Positions 35,930 to 43,853 of a stretch of 64,000 bases of DNA are shown piece by piece. Location of the stretch: NCBI GenBank assembly GCA_022773025.1, contig JALEZF010000058.1, forward strand, positions 1 through 64,000, written 5' to 3'. The stretch comes from Clostridium sp. Its GTDB lineage: Bacteria > Bacillota > Clostridia > Clostridiales > Clostridiaceae. The position numbers and the translations under genes were made by a program. The notes under the pieces are model-generated. The model saw nothing but the letters and a program-made list of their open reading frames with translations. It did no database searches and was not told where the DNA came from. Position 1 is the first letter of the stretch, and each line of letters starts with the position of its first letter.

Positions 35930-36536
35930 TAAAATTTCAAACAATATTGCTACAGAATTAAAGTGTGATGAGGAAAAAAAATTAGTTATAAATTATGGAA
36001 TATTTGCTATTATACAAATGGGTATAGCAATATGTTTAACTATAATATTTGGATTACTTTTTAATGTTGTAGCAGAAGCTTTAATAGTATCTTTTACTAT
36101 AAGCATACTTAGGAAAAGTTCTGGTGGAGCACATGCAAGTACACCAGGTAGATGTGCTATTCTTGGGACAATTGTAAGTGTAGGATTTGGACTTGTGGCA
36201 AAACTTATTGAAAAAAATGCTGTTACAATCTCACTTATAGGTATTATAATTTTTTTCTGGTCTTTTTATATAGTGTACAAGTTAGCACCAGTGGATAGTG
36301 CAGCAAAACCAATTAAAAACCAAGAAAGAAGAAAAAAGCTAAAGAGAAGCTCTATGATGATTTTAGGTGCCTACTTTGTTATAGCTATAGCTAATATTTT
36401 ATACAATTACTATAGTGTTAACGTCAGTGTCCTTACATATACATTATGTATTTATATGGGTTTAGTATGGCAAATTTTTTCTTTAACCAAAAGTGGACAT
36501 TTAATATTAGGAAAAATAGATGATTTCTTTAAATGA
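35904..36536 (+). CDS. agrB: AgrB-type accessory gene regulator protease
   Basis: A 210-residue membrane cysteine protease of normal AgrB length. The catalytic His and Cys are seen in RKSSGGAHASTPGRC (about 70-84), and KLAPVDSAAKPIKNQERRKK is the conserved cytosolic loop. Six hydrophobic segments fill the rest. It cuts the C-terminal tail off AgrD and closes the thiolactone ring, producing the quorum-sensing peptide. The ATG lies inside the end of the preceding gene, with AGGTAGG upstream. agrD starts 26 bases after its stop. Confidence 0.92.
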   Translation: MWSVEKICNKISNNIATELKCDEEKKLVINYGIFAIIQMGIAICLTIIFGLLFNVVAEALIVSFTISILRKSSGGAHASTPGRCAILGTIVSVGFGLVAKLIEKNAVTISLIGIIIFFWSFYIVYKLAPVDSAAKPIKNQERRKKLKRSSMMILGAYFVIAIANILYNYYSVNVSVLTYTLCIYMGLVWQIFSLTKSGHLILGKIDDFFK

Positions 36537-36562
36537 AATAATTATTTTTAGGAGGTGAAAAA

Positions 36563-36688
36563 ATGAAAAAGAAGATATTAATGAGCTTAGCAGCTGTATC
36601 AACTGTTGTTGCCTCTTTAGTAGCAACATCTGCTTGTTACTGGTGTTTTTATCAACCAGAAGAGCCAAAGAGCTTAAGAGAAGAATAA
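36563..36688 (+). CDS. agrD: AgrD-type cyclic autoinducer prepeptide
   Basis: A 41-residue peptide with TTTAGGAGGTG before the ATG. Layout: N-terminal amphipathic/hydrophobic leader (about 1-22), core ATSACYWCFYQ around residues 21-31, and the acidic C-terminal tail PEEPKSLREE that AgrB recognises. By analogy with clostridial AgrD peptides the ring would be the five residues C25-Y-W-C-F29, with the thiolactone from C25 to the new C-terminus F29. A second cysteine at position 28, inside that ring, is unusual; a shorter ring from C28 is not possible with the same cleavage site. No agrC or agrA gene follows. Confidence 0.9.
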   Translation: MKKKILMSLAAVSTVVASLVATSACYWCFYQPEEPKSLREE

Positions 36689-36697
36689 CATTTCATC

Positions 36698-36724
36698 AAT
36701 GAGACTGGCATGTCCGGTCTCATT
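36698..36724 (+). promoter_or_regulatory. Stable hairpin between agrD and the GGDEF/HD-GYP gene
   Basis: AATGAGACTGG / CCGGTCTCATT, 11 pairs with one G-U and a 5-base loop. It is not followed by a T-run (ATGATTATT), so it may be an mRNA processing or partial-termination element that lets agrD expression exceed that of the next gene. Confidence 0.6.
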
Positions 36725-36743
36725 ATGATTATTAGAGGGATAA

Positions 36744-38450
36744 ATGATGATGGATGTGAATAATGATAAACAAAAACAAATAAATGATATAGTTTCTATA
36801 GTTAAATTGGCGTCGCTATTATTTGTAGGAGTAATTTTGTGTAAATCTCTTTTTAGTACAGATAATACAATAATGAATATAAAGATAGACTATTATAATA
36901 TAAGTATAGTTTTTATTCCTGTATTCATTTTAATACTAATTTATTTTATGTGGAGCTTTTCAATGGCAACGAAGATAAAAAAGCAACATGAAGGATTGGT
37001 TAATAATATTGAAACTATATTTTTTATAGTTTTATTTACGGTGATTATATACATATGTGGAGCTAATGAGAGTCAATATAAATTTTTATACTTATTTATA
37101 ATTATAACAACCACTATACAATCTGGCTTAAAAAAGGGGATAACTATTGCAGGAATATCATCTTTTATAATTCTTGTGATGGATATTATAATGGTCCCTA
37201 ATGCTCAAGTCAATCCTTATTTTGAAAATGATTTGATTTTAGTGGGAATTTTTATTTTAACAGCATGGCCTTTAGGTTTCTATGTAAAAATTGAAGGGGA
37301 ACATATAAAGAGCCTTGAAGAGATGGTTAATATAGATGGACTTACTGAGGTGTACAATCATAGATATTTTCATGATAAATTAAGAGAGACTATTATGATC
37401 GGAAAAAGGGATAATAAACCTGTATCCATGATTTTTATTGATATAGATTATTTCAAACACTACAATGACTTATATGGACATCAAAAAGGAGATGTGGTGC
37501 TTAAAAAGATGGGACTTTTAATTAAAGAAAATATAAGTCCTGAATATACAGTTGCCAGATATGGTGGAGAAGAGTTCGCCGTTATTCTTCCTGATACTTT
37601 AGAAGAGGAAGCTACAAATATAGCAGATGATATTAGAATGAAGATAGAAAGCACATATTTTGAGGGGGAAGAAAATCAGCCTAAAGGAAAGATTACAGCT
37701 TCCAGGGGGATATCAGTTTATCCTGATAAAGCAAAAGATGATGTTGAACTTATAAAGAGTGCCGATGATGCATTATATAGAGCTAAATTTTTCTCAAAGA
37801 ATAGGGTTGAAGTTTATACATCGATTTTAGACGAAATTAAGACAAACATAGATGAGGAAGATATAGAACTTGTAACCTCTATTAAAACATTAATAAGCGT
37901 TATAAATGCTAAGGATAGATATACATATGGACATGTTGAGAGAGTAGTAATTTATAGCAGGCTTATGGCGGAAAAACTCAAGTTAAATGAAAAAGATAGA
38001 GATACATTGATTTATGGTGCTTATATGCACGATATTGGAAAGATCAATATACCTCAAGATATATTGATGAAGAAGATGAAACTTACTAATGATGAGTGGT
38101 CTCAGCTTAAAGACCATCCTGCCAATGGAGTTGAGATTATAAAACCTGTAAAATCTCTTCAACATGTAATACCTCTTATAATAGGTCATCATGAACGTTA
38201 TGATGGAAAAGGATATCCTAATAATCTAAAAGGGGAAGAAATTCCTTTTCTTGCTAGGGTTCTTACAGTAGTTGACAGCTTTGATGCTATGACTTCAAAT
38301 AGACCTTATAATAACAGAAAGTCTTATGATGAAGCTATAGATGAGCTTAGAAAGTGTGAAGGTACGCAATTTGATCCTGACATAGCAGAAACTTTCATAG
38401 AAGTCATTACTAGCAAACACGGAATAGATTGCCTGGAAGGCTTACAATAA
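36744..38450 (+). CDS. Membrane GGDEF / HD-GYP cyclic-di-GMP protein
   Basis: A 568-residue protein with three parts. Residues 1-185 hold six hydrophobic segments, a membrane sensor of unknown ligand. Residues about 195-360 are a GGDEF domain: IDGLTEVYNHRYFHD, FIDIDYFKHYNDLYGHQKGD and RYGGEEFAVILP, an intact GGEEF active site, so cyclase activity is plausible. Residues about 375-565 are an HD-GYP phosphodiesterase domain with YMHDIGKINIP, HHERYDGKGYPNNLKGEEIPF and DSFDAMTSNRPY. It starts 55 bases after agrD, separated by the hairpin at 36698. It may tie c-di-GMP levels to the agr region, but no direct link is shown. Confidence 0.92.
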   Translation: MMMDVNNDKQKQINDIVSIVKLASLLFVGVILCKSLFSTDNTIMNIKIDYYNISIVFIPVFILILIYFMWSFSMATKIKKQHEGLVNNIETIFFIVLFTVIIYICGANESQYKFLYLFIIITTTIQSGLKKGITIAGISSFIILVMDIIMVPNAQVNPYFENDLILVGIFILTAWPLGFYVKIEGEHIKSLEEMVNIDGLTEVYNHRYFHDKLRETIMIGKRDNKPVSMIFIDIDYFKHYNDLYGHQKGDVVLKKMGLLIKENISPEYTVARYGGEEFAVILPDTLEEEATNIADDIRMKIESTYFEGEENQPKGKITASRGISVYPDKAKDDVELIKSADDALYRAKFFSKNRVEVYTSILDEIKTNIDEEDIELVTSIKTLISVINAKDRYTYGHVERVVIYSRLMAEKLKLNEKDRDTLIYGAYMHDIGKINIPQDILMKKMKLTNDEWSQLKDHPANGVEIIKPVKSLQHVIPLIIGHHERYDGKGYPNNLKGEEIPFLARVLTVVDSFDAMTSNRPYNNRKSYDEAIDELRKCEGTQFDPDIAETFIEVITSKHGIDCLEGLQ

Positions 38451-38460
38451 TTATAGAATA

Positions 38461-38506
38461 ATAGAAATGCCTAAAGTAGAGTTATTTTACTTTAGGCATT
38501 TCTATT
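38461..38506. terminator. Bidirectional terminator
   Basis: A perfect 16-base stem AGAAATGCCTAAAGTA / TACTTTAGGCATTTCT between convergent genes, with T-rich flank. Confidence 0.85.
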
Positions 38507-38507
38507 A

Positions 38508-38654
38508 TTAAAAACGAGGGTTTATTTCATCTTTTTCAATTCTTTTCAAATCTTTTAGTCTCAAATGGGTTTTTTCCATGATAGTTTCGAAGGATTCACC
38601 ATCAATAAGCATTTCTTTAGCTATATCATGAGCAGATTTTTTATCTATATCCAT
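38508..38654 (-). CDS. Small hypothetical protein, HTH-like
   Basis: A 48-residue peptide with AGGAGG six bases before the ATG on the minus strand. The sequence AHDIAKEMLIDGESFETIMEKT resembles the helix-turn-helix tail (AKEMLKEG...IAKxTGLS) seen at the end of Rpn/PD-(D/E)XK nuclease family proteins, followed by LKDLKRIEKDE. It could be a free-standing small regulator or a remnant of a larger gene; the good ribosome site favours a real small gene. It directly abuts the terminator at 38461-38506. Confidence 0.6.
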   Translation of the reverse strand: MDIDKKSAHDIAKEMLIDGESFETIMEKTHLRLKDLKRIEKDEINPRF

Positions 38655-38708
38655 AATTTAACCTCCTAAATAATTTATATATATTTAGTTTGTCATTAAA
38701 TCATAGAT

Positions 38709-40129
38709 TTAATCATTATTATTTTTTAAATAATTTAGAAATACTCTTATTATATGGGGTCAAACTGAGAACCAGAACATCTTTGGAGTTCTACTATGGC
38801 ATCTTCTTTTTTTAAAGCCTTTTTGTAAAGTCTTTCAGAAGTCATGGCATCATAAGAATCAGCAACAGCTATTATACGAGCCATAAGGGGAATCTCTCTT
38901 TTGGAAAGACCTATAGGATATCCAGTACCATCCCATCTTTCATGATGACATAGTACACAGGTAGCTACATTTTCAAGTTCCCCAGAAGCTTGAAGTATAC
39001 GATATCCTTTTTCACAGTGAGTCCGAATTATTTTAAATTCTTCTAGGATAAGAGGTCCGGGTTTTAAAAGAATTTCTTCCTTTATGCCTATTTTACCTAT
39101 GTCATGAAGCTTAGCTGCTAAATATAATTCGTCTAGTTGAGCAATCTTAAAATTTAAAGCTTTTCCAATAATGTGGGCATATTTGACTACTCTTTCAGTA
39201 TGTTCTTCTGTTTCAGTATGTTTAGCTTCAAGACTTTTTCTTAAAGAGTCCATCAAAGTACTTCTTACACTTTTTCCATCTAAAAGTTTTTGACGATAAA
39301 CTTTTTCCTCCACATCTTTAATACAATCGTAGACATCTTCGTCTAGAAAATACTTTACGGTTTCACCTAGGGCTATGCTGAGTTTTATGAATTCATAGCT
39401 ATAATTTTCACATTCCGAACGTATTCGGGAAACGGTATCTTCACATAAAGTTTCTGTGCAGTTTGGAATAAGCATTATGAATTCATCTCCTCCCCAACGG
39501 AAGACAAAACCATTATCTTGGCACACATTTTTTAATACCTAAGATATAGCCTTTAAAAGGTTGTCACCTTCTAAGTGACCAAAGGTATCGTTAATAAGCT
39601 TAAGTCCATTAACATCACCCATTATGACTCCTAAGGGAAGATACTTCTCATCATTTAATTCCTTGATCTTCTCCTCAAAAAAAGAACGATTATATAATTC
39701 TGTAAGAGAATCTGTATAGCTTAAATATCTAAGCTTATCTTCTAAAATTTTACGTTTAGTTATATTGTTAGATATTCCTACAATACCCCACACGTCTCCA
39801 GAATCATCTAATACGGGAACTTTCACACTTTCTTCAAAACATGGATTCCCATTTTCATCTATAGAATAATACTCTGAGTTTTTAGAAGTTTTACTGCGGA
39901 TAACCTCCTGATCTTGTTTTATAAAATTAAGAGCAGTATCTTTATCAGGAAATATATTTAAATCTGATTTTCCTATTATATCAGTAACGCCTAGCTTATT
40001 ATAAAAGTCTCTAAAATTTTTATTGTATCCAATAAATTTGTTATTCTTATCCTTATAAAAAATGCTATGAGGAAGAGAATCTATTATTGTTCTCAATATA
40101 TTCTTTAAAAAAGATTTTAGAATGGCCAT
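38709..40129 (-). pseudogene. PAS-GGDEF-HD-GYP gene with amber codon and frameshift
   Basis: From ATG 40129 the frame encodes a PAS domain (IIDSLPHSIFYKDKNNKFIG ... GIVGISNNITKRK), then a GGDEF domain start (SYTDSLTELYNRSFF, GDVNGLKLINDTFGHLEGDNLL). A TAG at 39539-39541 replaces what is usually Glu (AIS*VLKNV). The same frame then continues through RWGGDEFIMLIP and a complete HD-GYP domain (KLHDIGKIGIK, HHERWDGTGYPIGLS). The frame ends at 38750 just after QFDPI, but skipping one base in the CCCC run gives QFDPHIIRVFLNYLKNN and a stop at 38709, the normal ending. One nonsense codon plus one probable frameshift; a downstream restart could still yield HD-GYP. Confidence 0.75.
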
Positions 40130-40333
40130 TATTACAACAACCTCTTTGAAATTATTTTACCTACTATAAAGGATAATACATATATAAATTTTTTAAAACT
40201 TAATTGATTAATCACTTGCATGTACTTAATCTAAATTGTGATGAAATTTATGGAAAAAGATAAAACTATGTATAAATATGGTGGCAAATTTAGAAACTAT
40301 ATCATATGAAAATAAATAAGAAAGGAGATAGCT

Positions 40334-41467
40334 ATGGAAGACTTCAAAATAAAAACATCTATCTATTTTGGAGCAGGTTCATTAGAAAGGCTAAATCATA
40401 TAGGAATCAAAAAAGTACTTGTAATTACTGATCCCTTTATGGTTAAGTCTGGAACGATAAATAAGGTTACAGATAGACTTAAAAATGCTTCTGTTACAGT
40501 GTTTAGCGAAATAGTTCCTGATCCGCCAATAGAGTTAGTTGTAAAGGGCATAGAAGAATTAAACAAGGTAAATCCAGATGTTATAGTGGCATTAGGTGGA
40601 GGGTCTGCTATTGATGCTGCAAAAGCTATTATGGATTTTTCTAAAAACATATTAGCACTTGAAAATATAGAATTTATAGCTATACCTACTACTAGTGGAA
40701 CTGGTTCAGAAGTGACTTCTTTTTCTGTTATAACTGACAAAGAGAGAGGTGTAAAGTATCCTCTTGTTTCTGAAAGGCTAATTCCAAATGTAGCAATATT
40801 AGATCCTGATTTAGTAAAGACAGTTCCTCCAGCAATAACAGCAGATACAGGTATGGATGTTATTACCCATAGTTTAGAAGCATATGTTTCCACTAAAGCT
40901 AATGATTTTACTGATGCACTAGCGGAGAAATCGTTAATGCTTGCTTTTAAATATCTAGAAAGGGCATATAAGGATGGAAATGATATGGAAGCTAGAGAAA
41001 AGATGCACAATGCTTCATGTCTTGCTGGCATAGCCTTTAATTCAGCTTCATTAGGAATAAACCACAGCATAGCCCATACTCTTGGAGGAAAATTTCATGT
41101 GCCACATGGAAGAACCAATGCTATGCTTTTGCCTTATGTAATAGAATACAATGCAGACATAGTTGGATATGACAATAAAGATTACAGTATAGCAGCAAAA
41201 AAGTATCATCATATAGCTAAGCTTTTAGGACTTCCATCAAACAATATAAGGATGGGGGTAAAAAATCTTATAAATTTAATAAAGACTATGGAAAAGAATA
41301 TGAAAATGCCATCAACTTTAAAAGAGTGTGGAGTTGATACACATAAAGTTTCCGAAGCATTAGAAAGCATAGCTGAATCTGCTCTAGCGGATGCATGCAC
41401 ACCTACCAATCCTAAGGCACCAGAAAAAGAACACATTATGAGAATTGTAGAAAAGGTAAAAGGTTAA
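40334..41467 (+). CDS. eutG: Iron-containing alcohol dehydrogenase, EutG/PduQ type
   Basis: A 377-residue type III alcohol dehydrogenase. The NAD-binding ALGGGSAIDAAKAIMDFS, TTSGTGSEVTSFSVI, and the iron ligands in GMDVITHSLEAYVS and HSIAHTLGGKFHVPHGRTNAM are seen. It reduces acetaldehyde to ethanol, recycling NAD+ inside the microcompartment. AGAAAGGAGATAG precedes the ATG. First gene of the eut cluster; a gap of about 100 bases with a small GGTTAA / TTAACC dyad separates it from eutS. I found no B12 riboswitch or ANTAR-type double hairpin before it. Confidence 0.92.
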   Translation: MEDFKIKTSIYFGAGSLERLNHIGIKKVLVITDPFMVKSGTINKVTDRLKNASVTVFSEIVPDPPIELVVKGIEELNKVNPDVIVALGGGSAIDAAKAIMDFSKNILALENIEFIAIPTTSGTGSEVTSFSVITDKERGVKYPLVSERLIPNVAILDPDLVKTVPPAITADTGMDVITHSLEAYVSTKANDFTDALAEKSLMLAFKYLERAYKDGNDMEAREKMHNASCLAGIAFNSASLGINHSIAHTLGGKFHVPHGRTNAMLLPYVIEYNADIVGYDNKDYSIAAKKYHHIAKLLGLPSNNIRMGVKNLINLIKTMEKNMKMPSTLKECGVDTHKVSEALESIAESALADACTPTNPKAPEKEHIMRIVEKVKG

Positions 41468-41565
41468 TATACATATGAAATTTAACCAAGGACATAATAA
41501 GGTTAAGCGAGAAAAGATTACAAAAATATATTTGTTTTTAATAAAACATAAGGGAGGGTGATGCA

Positions 41566-41913
41566 ATGAGTGATGAAAAGCAGAGAGTGATACAAGAGTA
41601 TGTTCCTGGGAAACAAGTTACCTTAGCTCACATAATCGCAAATCCTAATGAAGAGATATATAGAAAGCTTGGACTTATCATAGAAAAAAAAGGAGCCATT
41701 GGAATACTCACAATAACTCCTAGTGAGGCATCAATAATTGCAGCAGATGTAGCAACAAAGTCTGCAGATGTGGATTTGGGTTTTGTTGATAGGTTTAGCG
41801 GCACTGTAATTTTTACAGGAGATGTGGGAGCAGTTGAGGCTGCATTAAATGAAGTCACAAAAGTTTTAGGGGAACTACTTAGTTTTTCATCTACTAAAAT
41901 CACACGAACTTAG
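41566..41913 (+). CDS. eutS: Microcompartment shell protein EutS
   Basis: A 115-residue circularly permuted BMC-H protein ([21 protein letters not shown] at the N-terminus, then [61 protein letters not shown]). EutS hexamers tile the ethanolamine microcompartment shell and are bent in the well-studied enteric protein. AGGGAGGGTGATGCA precedes the ATG. It is eight bases ahead of eutP. Confidence 0.95.
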   Translation: MSDEKQRVIQEYVPGKQVTLAHIIANPNEEIYRKLGLIIEKKGAIGILTITPSEASIIAADVATKSADVDLGFVDRFSGTVIFTGDVGAVEAALNEVTKVLGELLSFSSTKITRT

Positions 41914-41921
41914 GAGAAGCT

Positions 41922-42353
41922 ATGAAGAGAATAATATTTATAGGAAAGACGGGAAGTGGCAAGACAACTTTATGCCAAAGCATAGATAAGTTAGAGCTTA
42001 AGTATAGGAAGACTCAGTCAGTGGAGGTCTATAACAAATCTATAGATACTCCTGGTGAATATTTAGAAAATAGATATTACTATAAGGCACTTGTAGTAAC
42101 AGCGGCAGATGCGGATATTATAGCTTTAGTCTATGACTGTACCAAGGAGGAATCTTATATAGCACCGGGTTTTGCCAGTATGTTTATGAAAGATGTCATT
42201 GGAATAATAACAAAGATTGATCTTGCAGAAGATGAAAGCCTTATAAAGAGAGCAGAAAAAAGGCTTAAGGAGGCAGGTGTATCTAATATATTTAAGGTTG
42301 ATACACTATCTGGTTATGGAATAGAGGAAATAGTTAATTATATAGAAGAATAA
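41922..42353 (+). CDS. eutP: EutP/PduV family GTPase-like protein
   Basis: A 143-residue small P-loop protein: Walker A FIGKTGSGKTTLCQ, switch region DTPGEYLENRYYYKAL, the G4-like ITKIDLAED and GYGIEEIVNYIEE at the end. EutP/PduV proteins are cytosolic and associate with the shell; an acetate-kinase activity was reported for an EutP protein. Length normal. TAGGAGAAGCT stands before the ATG. In many Firmicutes the two-component genes eutV and eutW follow eutP; here the next gene is eutA, after only 50 bases. Confidence 0.93.
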   Translation: MKRIIFIGKTGSGKTTLCQSIDKLELKYRKTQSVEVYNKSIDTPGEYLENRYYYKALVVTAADADIIALVYDCTKEESYIAPGFASMFMKDVIGIITKIDLAEDESLIKRAEKRLKEAGVSNIFKVDTLSGYGIEEIVNYIEE

Positions 42354-42403
42354 CTCATTTAATATAAATAAGGATTTACAGTATAAAGATTGGAGCTGAC
42401 TTA

Positions 42404-43837
42404 ATGAGAGAAGAATTATTAAGTGTAGGGATAGATATAGGCACCAGTACAACTCAGTTAGTATTTTCAAAGCTGATAATAGAAAATACAGCATCCAACT
42501 TTACAATACCTAGGATATCAATAGTTGATAAAGAGATTATATACAAAAGTGAGATATACTTTACACCATTGAAATCTTTAATAGAGATAGACAGTGATGG
42601 AGTAAAGGATATAGTAGAGAAAGAATATATAAAAGCTGGAATCAACAAAGAAGATATAAAAACTGGGGCCGTAATCATAACAGGAGAAACAGCGAGGAAA
42701 GAAAACGCTAATGAAGTTCTACAAAGATTAAGCGGTTTTGCTGGAGACTTTGTTGTGGCTACTGCAGGTCCTGATTTGGAAAGTATAATTTCAGGAAAAG
42801 GAGCAGGGGCTCATATATATTCTAAAGAACATTCTACCACTGTTGTAAATATAGACATAGGTGGAGGAACAAGCAACTTGGCCTTATTCAACATAGGGGA
42901 TGTAATAGAAACGGGATGCTTAGACATAGGTGGAAGACTCATAAAAATAGATACTTCTACAAAAAAAATAACATATATATCGCCAAAGATAGAAAAGATA
43001 ATAAGGGAAAAAGGGTTTCAGATAAGCCTTGGAGATATGGCCACCAAAGAAAAACTTATGCCTATCATAGAAGAAATGGTGCATTTCTTAGAAGAGAGTG
43101 TAGGAGTTAGGGAAAAGAGCAGTTTGTTTGATGTGATAGTAACCAATAAGACCATAGGACTAAAAAAAGAAATTAAATGTATTTCCTTTTCAGGAGGAGT
43201 TGCGGACTATGTATATTATGATGGACCTATAGATGACTACTTTAAGTATGGAGATATAGGAATACTTTTAGGGCAAAAGATAAAGGAATCTGAAATGTTC
43301 AAAAAACTTAAAGTTATAAAGTCCATGGAAACCATAAGAGCAACTGTTGTAGGGGCTGGTTCTCATACTACAGAAATTAGCGGAAGCACCATAACATATA
43401 CAAAGGAAAATTTTCCTATAAAGAATTTGCCAATCCTTAAATTAAGTGAAGAGGATGAAGGCTTTGGATCAGAAGTTTTGAAAGAGGCAATAAAGACTAA
43501 GATTCATTGGTTTAACCTTGAAAATGATATGCAGAAGGTTGCCGTAGCTATCAATGGAAAAAAGAATCCTTCATTTATAGAAGTTCAGGAGATAGCTAAG
43601 GGCATGGTGGAAGGTTTAGAGGAATTTATAGAAAGGGAACTTCCGCTGATTGTAATCGTTGAAAATGATATGGCAAAGGTACTAGGTCAGGCAATCTATG
43701 CACTGCTTAACTTCAAAAAGGATGTAGTGTGCATAGATGGAATTAAAGTTGAAAATGGGGATTACATAGATATAGGTAAACCAATAGCGGAGGGAAAGGT
43801 ATTACCAGTAGTTATAAAAACATTAGTATTCAACTAG
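42404..43837 (+). CDS. eutA: Ethanolamine ammonia-lyase reactivating factor EutA
   Basis: A 477-residue EutA of normal length. It belongs to the actin/Hsp70-like ATPase fold (GIDIGTSTTQLVFSKL at the N-terminus, NIDIGGGTSNLALFNIGDV, SFSGGVADYVYY). It exchanges damaged cobalamin in EutBC for fresh adenosylcobalamin at the expense of ATP. The start ATG is preceded by TTGGAGCTGA. Directly upstream of eutB, 16 bases apart, as expected for the lyase and its repair factor. Confidence 0.95.
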   Translation: MREELLSVGIDIGTSTTQLVFSKLIIENTASNFTIPRISIVDKEIIYKSEIYFTPLKSLIEIDSDGVKDIVEKEYIKAGINKEDIKTGAVIITGETARKENANEVLQRLSGFAGDFVVATAGPDLESIISGKGAGAHIYSKEHSTTVVNIDIGGGTSNLALFNIGDVIETGCLDIGGRLIKIDTSTKKITYISPKIEKIIREKGFQISLGDMATKEKLMPIIEEMVHFLEESVGVREKSSLFDVIVTNKTIGLKKEIKCISFSGGVADYVYYDGPIDDYFKYGDIGILLGQKIKESEMFKKLKVIKSMETIRATVVGAGSHTTEISGSTITYTKENFPIKNLPILKLSEEDEGFGSEVLKEAIKTKIHWFNLENDMQKVAVAINGKKNPSFIEVQEIAKGMVEGLEEFIERELPLIVIVENDMAKVLGQAIYALLNFKKDVVCIDGIKVENGDYIDIGKPIAEGKVLPVVIKTLVFN

Positions 43838-43853
43838 TGGAAGGAGGATTATC

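Noticed and set aside
39539..39541. Amber TAG in GGDEF genes (also at 26279) as pyrrolysine
   Set aside because: Neither gene is a methylamine methyltransferase, both have other damage, and no pyl genes are seen.
40140..40333. Cobalamin riboswitch or ANTAR target before the eut operon
   Set aside because: No B12-box-like sequence and no paired hairpins with a suitable loop were found by eye.
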